Shown: one piece after another, positions 52,164-61,935 of the stretch
Numbering within the stretch: the stretch's first letter is position 1
Layout: the number at the start of each line of letters is the position of its first letter
From: Strigamia acuminata
Lineage: Eukaryota > Arthropoda > Chilopoda > Geophilomorpha > Linotaeniidae
Direction of reading: 5' to 3'
DNA length: 64,000 nt
Assembly (NCBI GenBank): GCA_949358305.1
Contig: OX442315.1
Location: forward strand, 3,162,001 to 3,226,000
The notes under the pieces: model-generated
Seen by the model: only the letters and a program-made list of their open reading frames with translations
The model's database searches: none
What the model was told of the DNA's origin: nothing
Program-made: the position numbers and the translations under genes

Positions 52164-55100
52164 CTATTTGACTACAACAAAAATATGCTCACAGAGCTGA
52201 CATAATCTGGGGCGCGGCAACCACTTTGTCATCAAATCCGCGATGTTCAATTCGCCAGGCACATGTTTAATACTAAACACGCCTTTTTCATACCAATCAC
52301 GAAGAAAGTGCAATTTAACATCTATATGTTTATTTGCACGGTTCTCGATCTTGTTTTTCGCATAGTTGATTGCCGGCATGCTATCGGCATAGACGCAAGG
52401 GACATTTCGGTTGAAACATAAGATGATATCAGCTTCGTACAAACGTTCAAGCCATATCACTTCTCTCACGCCATCGACAACTGCGAGAAACTCGCTTTCC
52501 ATTATACTCAGTGAAGTCATGGATTGTTTTCGACAATTCCATGAAATCGGAACCCCTCCCAAATAAACTATGTGACCACCAAAGCTTCTCCTACTGTCTT
52601 GGTCCAAAGCAAAGGACGCGTCGGTGTAAACCGTTAAATTGTTGTTTTTACAATTAGCTAAGTTGATAACATAATTGGGGGTATTCGCCAGATATCTCAA
52701 CACTTGTATTAGCATTTTAACATGCCTGTTAGAATGGGTCTCATTGTATTGAGATAATACAATAACGCTGAAGAGAATATCTGGACGCGTTCTATTCGCG
52801 ATAAAAAGTAAACTCCCTACTAGGGACCTGTATGGGAACGGCGAGTTTATTTGTTCGCCCGGTTGTACCTTCTGTATCATGGTACCGACTGTGACTGGGA
52901 TTTTAATTTTATGGCACGGGTCAATGTCGTATTTCTCGACTAATTTCGCAATATAACTCTTTTGATGTACTAAAATGTCCCCATTTTTCCTTTCAAAGTG
53001 AATCCCTAATAAAAGAGTCACCGGTCCAAGGTTGACGATTTCAAAGCTTTCTTGAATCCACTCGATGATACATTGTTCAACGAAAGCATCACGACTAAAC
53101 AAAACAATGTCGTCCACGTAAAACAAAAGGACGGCATCTGAGCCGTAATTATATACGCAATTCAACCCTAAGACTGGAGTGAATCCTATTTCCAATAATC
53201 GTTCGTGGAGCTTGAAATACCACATCCTTCCGGACTGATGAAGTCCGTACAAGGATTTGACCAATCGCCAACATTTGTGTTGGTTCTCTTTGGTCTGGAA
53301 GCCCTTCGGGATATTGATGTATTGTGGCACGTCAAGGTCTCCGTATAAGTACGCAGACTTGATGTCGAGATGTGTATCTCGCCAGCCTTGCAGAACCACA
53401 AGAGAACAAAAGAATATCAGTACGAGAACAAAGTTGACCACTGGTGAAAATATCTCAGTGAAGTCAACTCCTTCTTTCTGCCCAAAACCTTGCGCAACTA
53501 AACGTGCTCTCCAGCGTTTAATTGCCCCAGTGTAGTCACGCTTGATTTTATAAATCCATTTTGTTCCCAGTAAATTCATCTCCTCGGTTTTATCAACTTC
53601 CTCGTAAACTTTTCTGTCATTAAAGATATTAATTTCATCATCCATGGCATCCTGCCAGTCGGATTTATTGGGATTGGACATAGCTTCTTCAAAAGTGTCC
53701 GGTTCAACGGATGCATGACCGGCGAACCCAATGGTCTCATCTGTTGGCTTGAAGTCGAAACAACCCCCATCGTACTGATAGTTCTCTTCCTTGCACCATC
53801 GTACAACGTCAATCCGACTGCGGATTCTATCGTCGAGTGGTGTTATGTAGATCACATCTACCTGCCCAGCAGTTTCACCACTTTGTCTAACGGTTTCTCT
53901 CCGTTGCCATTGTGTCATGTCCAAAATTTTTAATTCCTCAGGAGCGGTCATACGTTTTCTTATTATATCCCCCTTTAACTTAGCACCGCGTGGCGGATTC
54001 CTCCTAACTGGTGGAGGTGTGAGAGTCGGGTTTGGAGGCCGAACATCCACCTGTTGTTCCTCCTCTCCTTCAATCCCACCAGCCGCTTGAGCGACTTCTT
54101 CCACAATTTCAGGCTCGACCGCCTGTTGAACTAATTGGGGATTCGGAATCGCATGTTTCGGGGCCTGAAACAATTGCTGTATGATAGGGGGAACCTGTTG
54201 CTGAGCAGGAGCCACTGGAATTTCTTCCTCATCTGAATCTTCATAATTCAAATTTCCCATATAATTAGGTTCGGATGGAATTTCATTCAGTTGCACCGAC
54301 TCGTGCCAAAAAACATTCTCATCAATCTTCACGTGTTTTGAAGCAATCACTTGGTTGGATTTGGGGTCCCAAACTCGATACCCCCGCGTTTTAATCGCGT
54401 AACCGACTAGGGCCCCAGGCCACGCCCTTTCTTCCAACTTGCTTCTCCTTGTTTGCGAAGGAATGTGCACGAAAACTTTGGAGCCGATACATCTTAAGTG
54501 TCTCAACGACATTTTCTTGTTATAAAACAAGTTATAAGGGGTTTTCCCACCTAAGCTTGCATGTGGGAATCTATTTTTAAGATAGACAACTGTCACGGCC
54601 AATTCTGCCCACAAACCCTTTGGAAAATTGTTTTCGAAGAGCATGGCTCTAATTCCCCCAACAATTGTTCTGTTTGCTCTTTCGGCCACAGAATTCATTT
54701 CTGGGGAGTAGGGGTTTGTTTGGATGCACTTAAGCCCAATAGAAGCCGCATAGTCATCCCACCTTTTTGACACAAACTCCCCGCCATTGTCTGTCTTGAT
54801 GCATTTGACCTTTTTCCCGGTGCTGCGCTCAACCTGTGTTTGCCATCGTTTGAAACGCTCAAATACATCCCCCTTGTTTTTAATAATTTCCACCCACATG
54901 AAACGTGAATAGTCGTCCACAATTATTAAGTAATAACTGGCCCCACCCAGTGATTTAAAAGGCTGCGGGCCCCACAGATCCATGTGGATTACTTCCAAAA
55001 TTCCCTTTGTAGAAATTTCTGGGATTGGGGAAAACGTTGCCCTAGTGCTCTTTGCCTTCGAACACGCGTCGCAAGGCGAAAGTTCTTTGTCGGAGAGTTT

Positions 55101-56840
55101 AACTCCGAAAATGTCAGGTGAAACTTCCATTTTTGCAATCCCACTTGCATTAAAATGGCCCATTCTGGAGTGCCAAATATCCATTGGCTGTGGTTTCACT
55201 TTGATCTTTTCGATCTTTCCCCCATTCGAGACATTTTGCCCGTTAGTATCGTTTAAATCGCTTTTCTTAAGATTTGACGCATTTACTAGCGCATTTACGC
55301 TCACTTGCTGCTTCGCTGCAGTCTGCACTGCGCCACTCAATGTGTTTAGTAATGCTGCCTTAAAATCTACTGTTTTTAGTAAAGGATTAATGACACTTTC
55401 ACTTTTTACAACATTTTTGACCGAATTTCCACCCACCGCTGCACTCTGTTGCGCAGAAAGTGCAGTTGTGTTCACAATATTAGCCTCTAGTTTGCAGTTA
55501 ACTTTGTACATCCGATCATTTGTTCTATCTGCAACGAGAAAAGGCTCACTAACTCGGTCTTTAAACATGGTCAACTTTCCATTTTTGATAAAAGTTGTAA
55601 AACCAGCTTCATCTGTCCGGCCCAGCGATAAGAGGTTTTTCTTAAAATTTGGCGCAAAATAAACATTTTGCAGTGTGATTTCTCTACATCTGCCTTCATA
55701 ACAAGATGTGATCAACACGTTTCCAATGCCCTCAATTTTAGACTTCCCTTCCCCCTGCTGGACACTATAGCCGGACAGCGGCTTGAAGGTCACGAACCAA
55801 CTTCTATTAAATGAAAAATGATCTGTTGCACCGGTATCTATGTACCAGTGCGGATCAAAGTCGCAATGCGACATTAAAGACAATGGTGGCGACAAGGTGA
55901 CTTCCTCTGCAGTTTGGTGAACTGCCGCCGAAAACATTGTCAATGGCTCATCAAAGATGTCAACTTGTCCCAAATTGGCCTGTTTGGTCTTTCCACCACG
56001 GCCACGTCCTCGTGCAGTGCCTTTTGCTAGCTGTGCAGAGGTGCCACCTCGCTGGCTTTGCATATTCGCTTGTTGTTTGGGCGGTGACGGGCACTCTCTC
56101 GCGAAGTGACCAGTGCCGCCACAGGAAAAACAAGTTCGAGGTGTAAATGGCTGATTTCCGCCTTTTCCGCGTTGGAATCGCCCTTTTCCAAAGAATGCGC
56201 CCGCATTTTCAGTGGAATCCTGTGTACGCATACCATAGGAGTCTGAAGCTTCAAATAACCGATTGTACTCTCCTAATAAACGGTCTTTCACTTTTGCAGT
56301 GGTGAAGTCCAAATCATCCCAGTGATACATTATTTGTTTTATAGTCTCATAAGTTGTGGGGAGGAAATCCATATATTGGAATGCGATTTCCTCATCCGTC
56401 GGAATAACTTTGACGTTCGCGAGTTCTGCGACTTTTCGGTCGACACGGGCCAGAAAACACATCATCTCCTCATTATCCATTAGATGCATTTGCAAGAACT
56501 CGCGCCTCAATCTGCCCTTCCGGGCGCGTGTGGTGGGCTGGTAAGCATCTCGGATTGCTTCCCACGCTCCTTTGGAAGTGTCCTTGGCAACGGCCACGAG
56601 CTGTTGCGAGTCTTCGCAACTCAGGCATATCGTGGACCACGCCCGCTTCTCACGCACTCTGAAATCCCGTTTTTCTTTGGCTGTGGCGTTGGGACCCGGC
56701 GCAGTCTCGTCGCCCGTCACGTGATCCCACACGCCTTGCTGGGATAACAGCAGTTTCGCACCAATTGCCCATTGGGCATAATTCGTCCCATTTAATTTTT
56801 TAATCGACTTATAATCGTCGTATTTGTCCTCCGACGCCAT
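52164..56840 (-). CDS. gag-pol: Copia-4 Gag-Pol polyprotein
   Basis: 1558 codons, uninterrupted from ATG 56840. Gag (LNGTNYAQW near residue 16-24) with CCHC knuckle CFSCGGTGHFAREC at about 237-250 and an Arg/Gly/Lys-rich tail; protease DTGA at about 335; GAG-pre-integrase (WHSRMGHFN, CDACSKAKS); integrase D, D, E near 620, 681 and 718 (HMDLWG, KTDNGGEF, SVAERAN); RT with KWIYKIKRD and YVDD at about 1242; RNase H (YTDASF, MESEF, ADSM, NKHIDVK). Shorter linker than Copia-1 but the same family branch. All catalytic residues seen are canonical. Confidence 0.95.
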   Translation of the reverse strand: MASEDKYDDYKSIKKLNGTNYAQWAIGAKLLLSQQGVWDHVTGDETAPGPNATAKEKRDFRVREKRAWSTICLSCEDSQQLVAVAKDTSKGAWEAIRDAYQPTTRARKGRLRREFLQMHLMDNEEMMCFLARVDRKVAELANVKVIPTDEEIAFQYMDFLPTTYETIKQIMYHWDDLDFTTAKVKDRLLGEYNRLFEASDSYGMRTQDSTENAGAFFGKGRFQRGKGGNQPFTPRTCFSCGGTGHFARECPSPPKQQANMQSQRGGTSAQLAKGTARGRGRGGKTKQANLGQVDIFDEPLTMFSAAVHQTAEEVTLSPPLSLMSHCDFDPHWYIDTGATDHFSFNRSWFVTFKPLSGYSVQQGEGKSKIEGIGNVLITSCYEGRCREITLQNVYFAPNFKKNLLSLGRTDEAGFTTFIKNGKLTMFKDRVSEPFLVADRTNDRMYKVNCKLEANIVNTTALSAQQSAAVGGNSVKNVVKSESVINPLLKTVDFKAALLNTLSGAVQTAAKQQVSVNALVNASNLKKSDLNDTNGQNVSNGGKIEKIKVKPQPMDIWHSRMGHFNASGIAKMEVSPDIFGVKLSDKELSPCDACSKAKSTRATFSPIPEISTKGILEVIHMDLWGPQPFKSLGGASYYLIIVDDYSRFMWVEIIKNKGDVFERFKRWQTQVERSTGKKVKCIKTDNGGEFVSKRWDDYAASIGLKCIQTNPYSPEMNSVAERANRTIVGGIRAMLFENNFPKGLWAELAVTVVYLKNRFPHASLGGKTPYNLFYNKKMSLRHLRCIGSKVFVHIPSQTRRSKLEERAWPGALVGYAIKTRGYRVWDPKSNQVIASKHVKIDENVFWHESVQLNEIPSEPNYMGNLNYEDSDEEEIPVAPAQQQVPPIIQQLFQAPKHAIPNPQLVQQAVEPEIVEEVAQAAGGIEGEEEQQVDVRPPNPTLTPPPVRRNPPRGAKLKGDIIRKRMTAPEELKILDMTQWQRRETVRQSGETAGQVDVIYITPLDDRIRSRIDVVRWCKEENYQYDGGCFDFKPTDETIGFAGHASVEPDTFEEAMSNPNKSDWQDAMDDEINIFNDRKVYEEVDKTEEMNLLGTKWIYKIKRDYTGAIKRWRARLVAQGFGQKEGVDFTEIFSPVVNFVLVLIFFCSLVVLQGWRDTHLDIKSAYLYGDLDVPQYINIPKGFQTKENQHKCWRLVKSLYGLHQSGRMWYFKLHERLLEIGFTPVLGLNCVYNYGSDAVLLFYVDDIVLFSRDAFVEQCIIEWIQESFEIVNLGPVTLLLGIHFERKNGDILVHQKSYIAKLVEKYDIDPCHKIKIPVTVGTMIQKVQPGEQINSPFPYRSLVGSLLFIANRTRPDILFSVIVLSQYNETHSNRHVKMLIQVLRYLANTPNYVINLANCKNNNLTVYTDASFALDQDSRRSFGGHIVYLGGVPISWNCRKQSMTSLSIMESEFLAVVDGVREVIWLERLYEADIILCFNRNVPCVYADSMPAINYAKNKIENRANKHIDVKLHFLRDWYEKGVFSIKHVPGELNIADLMTKWLPRPRLCQLCEHIFVVVK

Positions 56841-57916
56841 AATTGGTCGATTCGTCGCGAAGATTGCACTTTTTCACAAAATAAATCGTCGCACACACCA
56901 AATGAAGCACAAAACACACCTTTTACGCCTTTACAAATGGCGTAAACCCCCAAAAGGTTTAGGCGAAAATTATACAGTCTCCCTTGGACAAATCTCATTA
57001 AGTGAGACGAAAAACTTTACGTAGTATCTCCCGAGTTCCGACCGGACTCCTAGGACCGCGGGACACTCGGTGGCCAGAGAAAGCCTACGCAAAAATACAA
57101 TTCCACTACGCGACTGCGTAAAGGGTGGAAAGGATACTACAAGACCCCCAAACAAAACCTTAAGCTTATTAACAAGGAATTTCGACAACTTAAAAACTAA
57201 ATAATAGTTGGCAAGGTGAAAATCCGTTGTTTTGCGGGTTGGTTTGCGTCGCAAAAATTCCCTCGTTGATCCCACGTCGTGAAATCGATGCACGTCGACT
57301 CAACGTGCTCGTCCGCACCTTCGTAGGATGTGCTCCGTGCACAAAACCTCGGGAAAATGCCAGCGCGTACGTTTAACCCGCTAACTGGTCTTCTGGTCGA
57401 ATGCCTGCGCGTATGTTTAACCCGCTAACAGGACTTCTCTGCTCAAATTGAAAAAAAACACGTCGTTTTTCGCCTACTTTGACGAAAATGGCCGCCGTCG
57501 AAGAATTCGCTTCGGACGATGGCTTCCGTCGTTTCCCACGGCGAATCGATCCAAAACGATCCAAAAACGACGTCGATTCGACGTATTCTCTCGTCGAATC
57601 ACGATGAGAACGTGTACAGGTCCGTATACACGATTCTCGGTTGGCTTCTCGCGATGAAAACCCAAACAAAATGGCGCCCGCAGAAGAAAATCCTCTTTAT
57701 ATCGGGCAATGTGCTTATTTCGCACAGAATTTCGACAATTCTTACACTGTCCGGTCCAGAAATGCTTCCGCAAACGTCCGCACACGTTGTCAGCTTCACA
57801 AACTCCTCGAATCCGCTGATACGTCTTTGCGACGATACCGACGAATCCACGATGTCCGTTTCGTCCCGAAACTTGCCGCAAACGTATCACAAACGGTTGG
57901 CCGCGTCGTCAACCAT
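56841..57916 (-). other. Copia-4 untranslated leader
   Basis: 1.08 kb. Minus strand motif CCCGCGGTCCTAGG at 57062-57049, 222 nt before the ATG. A direct repeat of GCGCGTATGTTTAACCCGCT-like sequence (57361-57385 and 57409-57432). Frames here do not resemble proteins. Confidence 0.65.
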
Positions 57917-57928
57917 CCTCTGCTACCA
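57917..57928 (-). other. Copia-4 primer binding site (initiator tRNA-Met)
   Basis: Minus strand TGGTAGCAGAGG two bases inside the LTR. Confidence 0.85.
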
Positions 57929-57930
57929 TA

Positions 57931-58397
57931 TGATAGGCTTGTAGGCGCCGGACATCAAAGGAAAAGAGCTGAGACTCGAATTAAGAGGTGCGGGAACTCG
58001 CATCGTGCGACCGCCATCTTTATTCATCGAGATGATAAGGCAAAACATAAAAGCGCACCTCTTTCGAGGCTACAAAACTTGAAGTAGAATGAATCATTGT
58101 TAGCAGACAAGGATTCATTCTTTACATAACAAAAGTAAAGTAAACTCGGCATAAACAATCGATAATGTAAACAAAGGCCATGAGAAACTAAAAGATAAGC
58201 GCTCATATTAGAGCAGACGACATATGGGCATGTCATTGCTAATAAGCACATTGGTTGGGGCACTTAGCACAGGAACAAGGGTTTAAAAGTCAATATCAAC
58301 CAATGTAACACGGATACAGAATTGCAATGACACACACGTTGCATTTAACCGGAAACATGCAACCGATAAGATCAAACAGTTGGGCATTTTTCTAACA
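57931..58397 (-). repeat. Copia-4 5' LTR
   Basis: 467 bp; YY1-type site at 58020-58011 (minus strand). Confidence 0.93.
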
Positions 58398-58402
58398 ACC
58401 GG

Positions 58403-58816
58403 CAACCGACCCGTCACACACTGGACAGAAGTCCAATGTGTGACGTGGTCGGTTCGACTTAACATTCATGTCGCGCTTACCTGCGACCCGTGTATCCGCT
58501 CATGGAGGCTGCACTACGGACTCCGCCATAGCACTGAGGATCAACGTGGTGAATGGTGAGGAGTGTGGGGTTCAACCTGGGACACTTCTCGTCCCTCTCG
58601 ATGACTACTTCTCCTCTCTGGGAGCTGCTGCAGACACGTCCTTCTCAGGCCGTGTCCAACACTCAACTCTCCTCACACACTCCACTCCCTCCTCACCACA
58701 CCTCTCCACTCCCTCCTCCCCGGGCTAGGTCAATCACCCACAGAGGGGTTGACCTTTGGGGCCGTATGGTGGTGTGTGGCAGTGCCGCAGGTCACCCAGG
58801 TGGCCTGACGGTCACA
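58403..58816 (-). repeat. GypA 5' LTR, right fragment
   Basis: Corresponds to 4739-5152 with about five transitions. Ends GTCACA at the host junction. Confidence 0.92.
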
Positions 58817-58924
58817 TCACTTACTATCAGTCCAACTCGTGACCGGTACAATGACATTGTAGAATTGCTTTCTGATGTTGATATAAATTTATTTACAACG
58901 CATGAATTGCACCATTACATTCTG
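58817..58924 (+). pseudogene. Ionotropic receptor copy 1, rest of exon 8
   Basis: Picks up the frame lost at 4554: end of M3 and start of the S2 lobe (SLTISPTRDRYNDIVELL), matching copy 2 (63617-63722). Ends at a GTAATA donor after CTG. About 54 kb of mobile DNA separates it from the first part of the same exon. Confidence 0.85.
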
Positions 58925-59500
58925 GTAATAACTATTTAATTTACTTAAAATTTAGATACTGGTAACAACATTTGATTAAGTGTTTGATTACATTTTTTAC
59001 TGTATATATGATCATTTCAATTTAATTGATTATACAAGTAGTGTTAATATTGAATGAATTATATAAGATAGTATTCTTTTTTGTTATCCTTGGTCATGGT
59101 GGATAAGATCTTATCCACCATGTCCAATGTGAGATTGGAGTGCCATACTAACAGCGAGAATATTTAAAGGAAGAACATGCCACTACGCTACTTCTAATGG
59201 AAAAAATTAGAAATAAATATCCAAATGCACTTCCAACGGCAAAGTTACATATTTTGCCATTGTGAATTGTCAAAACTCGTTTCCAGTGGCAAAAAAGTCA
59301 GTTTGCCATTGGAAATATCAAAATTTGTTTCCATTACTGAATGTGCGTGTGAAAAATGTGGACACGAGTAAGTTGCTGAAACGAATCGAGAATAGTTGAT
59401 TTTTCTTTCAAACTTATCTTGGGTGTATGTTTTATACGATCTGCTGTTGTAACTTATGATCCGGGTTAAAATTCACAGTTCGGATACAGTAAAACTGTCC
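58925..59500 (+). other. IR copy 1 intron 8, first part
   Basis: Aligns with 63723-64000 of copy 2. Contains the 28-bp palindrome at 59095-59122 and a run of imperfect 40-bp repeats near 59200-59340 (TTTCCAGTGGCAAA / TTTGCCATTGGAAA pairs). The exon for the middle of the S2 lobe is not recognised. Confidence 0.5.
59095..59122. repeat. Perfect 28-bp palindrome
   Basis: CATGGTGGATAAGA followed by its exact reverse complement. The same palindrome with one mismatch is at 63896-63923 in copy 2. Confidence 0.95.
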
Positions 59501-59930
59501 TATACTCTAGTTGCAGTCAAAAAGGCACTTTACAAGATGTCGTCCCATTGGTTGAGCCAGTTTACTACTAACTCCAGACTGTATACTACTACTAGGAGAA
59601 GTAGTTTTAATTTTTATTTATTGTTTTGCTTGTTTTGACTATTTTAGTTAACGTTATTTTGATTTTTTTTAATATAAAATGTTATTTCCATCATTGAAAT
59701 GAAGTTTTACGCATATAAAAATGTGAAACTCATGTTTGTTATGTTTATTGGTTACTTCGTCTGGAATTTTGAATTTTTGGCCGTTGCCTAGGCAATCGAA
59801 TACAATGTCTGTACATTGTAATGCAATTCTGGTGTTTGGGTCTACTTTTCCGGATCACTACACCAGTAAACTGGCTCGACCAATGGGACGACATCTTGTA
59901 AAGTGCCTTTTTGACTGCAACTAGAGTATA
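59501..59930. mobile_element. MITE copy 1 (TIR about 65 bp)
   Basis: TATACTCTAGTTGCAGTCAA at the left end and its reverse complement at the right end; inverted over about 65 bp with one mismatch. TA at each edge fits a TA target duplication as in Tc1/mariner-type MITEs. 430 bp, no transposase. Confidence 0.85.
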
Positions 59931-60459
59931 GTTCTAAAATCAAAAGTTAAATATGTCTAGGGAGTAATAAGTAAATACACTTCTAAGTAATTAATAAACT
60001 CACACAAATAATTTATTAAACGGGATTAAATACAATAATAATAATAAATACTAAACTAATAAATTAATGAGAAATGAACAATGAATATAGAAATAATGGA
60101 AATAAGCACAAGAAAATGACAGGAGGATGTCTTCTCCCTCTCTTAGTCACTCAGCGACGTGGTCGACTCCGGAGCAGTTTACGATGGTTCTTGGCGGCGG
60201 CGATGGGTAAAAGCTCAGCTCGTGGGAGCAAAGTGTGTGTATTAAAAATTGTTAACACTAGAATGCCTAGACCGGTCAAAATGACCGGCACAGCTGTTTA
60301 AAACGAGATCAAATTATTGACCCCCCCCTAATTAATTGAATAATCCCCCAAATCTATTTAATTTCACACCAATTATTTGCACGCTATTTTTATTTGACCC
60401 CCCATTTGTAGTTAACAACACCCCAAAATTATTTATTTCTACAGTATTTATTTTTACAC
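59931..60459. other. Intronic DNA between the two MITEs
   Basis: AT-rich; AATAATAATAAT simple repeat near 60030. TTAACACTAGAATGCC at 60254-60269 followed by CCGGTCA...TGACCGG resembles one end of a piggyBac-like element. 60300-60430 has C-runs (GACCCCCCCC). No gene recognised. Confidence 0.4.
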
Positions 60460-60894
60460 TATACTCGAGTTGCACTCAAAAAGGCACCTCACAATGTGTG
60501 CTCCCATTGGTCGAGCCGGTTTACTACAAACTCCAGACTGTATGCTACTACTAGGAGAAGTTATTTATGATTTTTATTTATTGTTGTGATTGTTATGACT
60601 AGTTTAGTTAATGTTATTTTGATTTTATTTAATAAAAAAATGTTATTTCTATCATTAAAATGAAGTTTTACACATTAAAAAATGTCAAATTCATGTTTGT
60701 TGTGTTTATTGCTTCTTACATCGTCTGGAAGTTTGAATTTTAGGCCGTTGCCTAGGCAATCGATTGCAATGTCTGTACATTGTAATGCAATTCTGGTGTT
60801 TGGGTCTACTTTTCCGGATCACAACACCAGTAAACTGGCTCGACCAATGGGAGTACACCTTGTAAAGTGCCTTTTTGAGTGCAACTCGAGTATA
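60460..60894. mobile_element. MITE copy 2, same family
   Basis: 435 bp, TATACTCGAGTTGCACTCAA ends, roughly 85-90% identical to copy 1 and in the same orientation. Right end lies 93 bp before the last IR exon. Confidence 0.85.
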
Positions 60895-60987
60895 TTTTCC
60901 TTTTTTTTCCACCAAACATCAAATATCCCCGGTTTTACGTTTGCAAAATTTCAAAGGAGTTAAATATTTTTTTTTTTTACATTCCCA

Positions 60988-61286
60988 GACTTTTGACGTT
61001 ACTCGAATCTGGAATCCTCCCTGAAATAGCGAAAGATGGAAAACTACAAAGTCCGTGCAAGCCAACAGAATACGAAGCAGTGAAACCCATTTCTATCAAA
61101 CACACCATCACAGCATTCCTTATTCTTCTTGGCGCTATTTTTTGTTCAGGAATTGTGCTCATTTTGGAAGTGTGTTCCTTAAAATTTTCATCTGCTAATA
61201 ATGCTCGCCTGATGAAGAAACGTAGACGTAAAAGAAACCGCAAATTTCAAACAATCAGTGGCGGTATTGGCTTCAAAATTCAATAG
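60988..61286 (+). CDS. Ionotropic receptor copy 1, last exon
   Basis: Follows a strong acceptor (a run of T, then ACATTCCCAG). Encodes the end of the S2 lobe (LLTLLESGILPEIAKD), a Cys, then M4 (ITAFLILLGAIFCSGIVLIL) and a basic cytoplasmic tail (KKRRRKRNRKF), stop at 61284-61286. The sequence LLESGI...PLS-type run into M4 is typical of arthropod IRs. It belongs to the broken copy 1 unless it is used by another transcript. Confidence 0.75.
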
Positions 61287-61935
61287 AATCAATATTCTTC
61301 ATAATATTTGCTGAGTTTATTTAATTAAATAAACTACAAACAGCACTTAATAACTGAAAGTATTCATACCTCGTAAGAATTACGCGCTAGATTGTATCAG
61401 CGCCATCTGACGTGAACTTTTATAATTACACGGTTTTACAACCGTTACAATTTTTACACGGTAAACAATGAAATTGTTTTTGCTGCACTTTTTTGCTATC
61501 AACCAAAGTCACTAATCGACGTAGCGTGCAAAAGTAAATTAAGCGAAGTAATAAGAAATTGAAAGTTTTTTACGAGTCTAGGTCACTAGGCGCCATGTAA
61601 TTGGTTTTCTGCACACCATTTTATGCTGCTTACTAAACTCAAAAGCTTGTGGAGGTAGCTAAATCAATTTCAATTTATCTCAGTTCCTTGTAAATTATAT
61701 GTTGCATTATTTTTATATATCATTATGAGACATAAACTGAGATGATTATAACTCGAGAAATTAACAAATAAATTATAAGCAACTTCACATTTTGCCCTAA
61801 AAATTGTCTATATGAGTGCCTGAATTTTATAGAATTGGGTGCTAAAACATTTGCTCGGAGACAGGGATGCCCAGTATTAATAATTCTCATTTTTATTTTA
61901 CTACAGCACAAAAATTGCAAATTTTGCCGGCAACC
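61287..61935 (+). other. Intergenic region between IR copies
   Basis: From about 61500 it aligns with 1475-1920 upstream of copy 1, so it holds the left edge of the tandem duplicate and any IR promoter. No gene. Confidence 0.6.

Larger units (their letters stand above)
51680..58397 (-). mobile_element. Copia-4: intact Copia LTR retrotransposon in the GypA 5' LTR
   Basis: 467-bp LTRs (51680-52146 and 57931-58397) with no difference seen; exact duplication ACCGG (51675-51679 and 58398-58402). On the minus strand the LTR runs TGTTAG...CTATCA. PBS, leader, single Gag-Pol frame and polypurine tract are intact, so this is probably the youngest insert together with Copia-1. Same orientation as GypA. 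Confidence 0.95.
4555..58816 (-). mobile_element. GypA: Gypsy-type LTR retrotransposon hosting five nested insertions
   Basis: The ends are 598-bp direct repeats beginning TGTGAC and ending GTCACA. On the minus strand the order is 5' LTR (right), long leader, gag fragment-protease (41429 downward), RT-RNase H-zinc-finger part of integrase, a third ORF, a purine tract, 3' LTR (left). Net length without the five inserts and their duplicated 5-mers is about 12.54 kb. Flanks are TCAT (4551-4554) and TCAC (58817-58820); IR copy 2 shows TCAC as the ancestral state, so the duplication is 4 bp with one C-to-T change. It sits inside IR exon 8. LTRs differ at about five sites (all transitions, about 0.8%). 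Coding lesions make it non-autonomous except for the intact third ORF. Confidence 0.9.
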
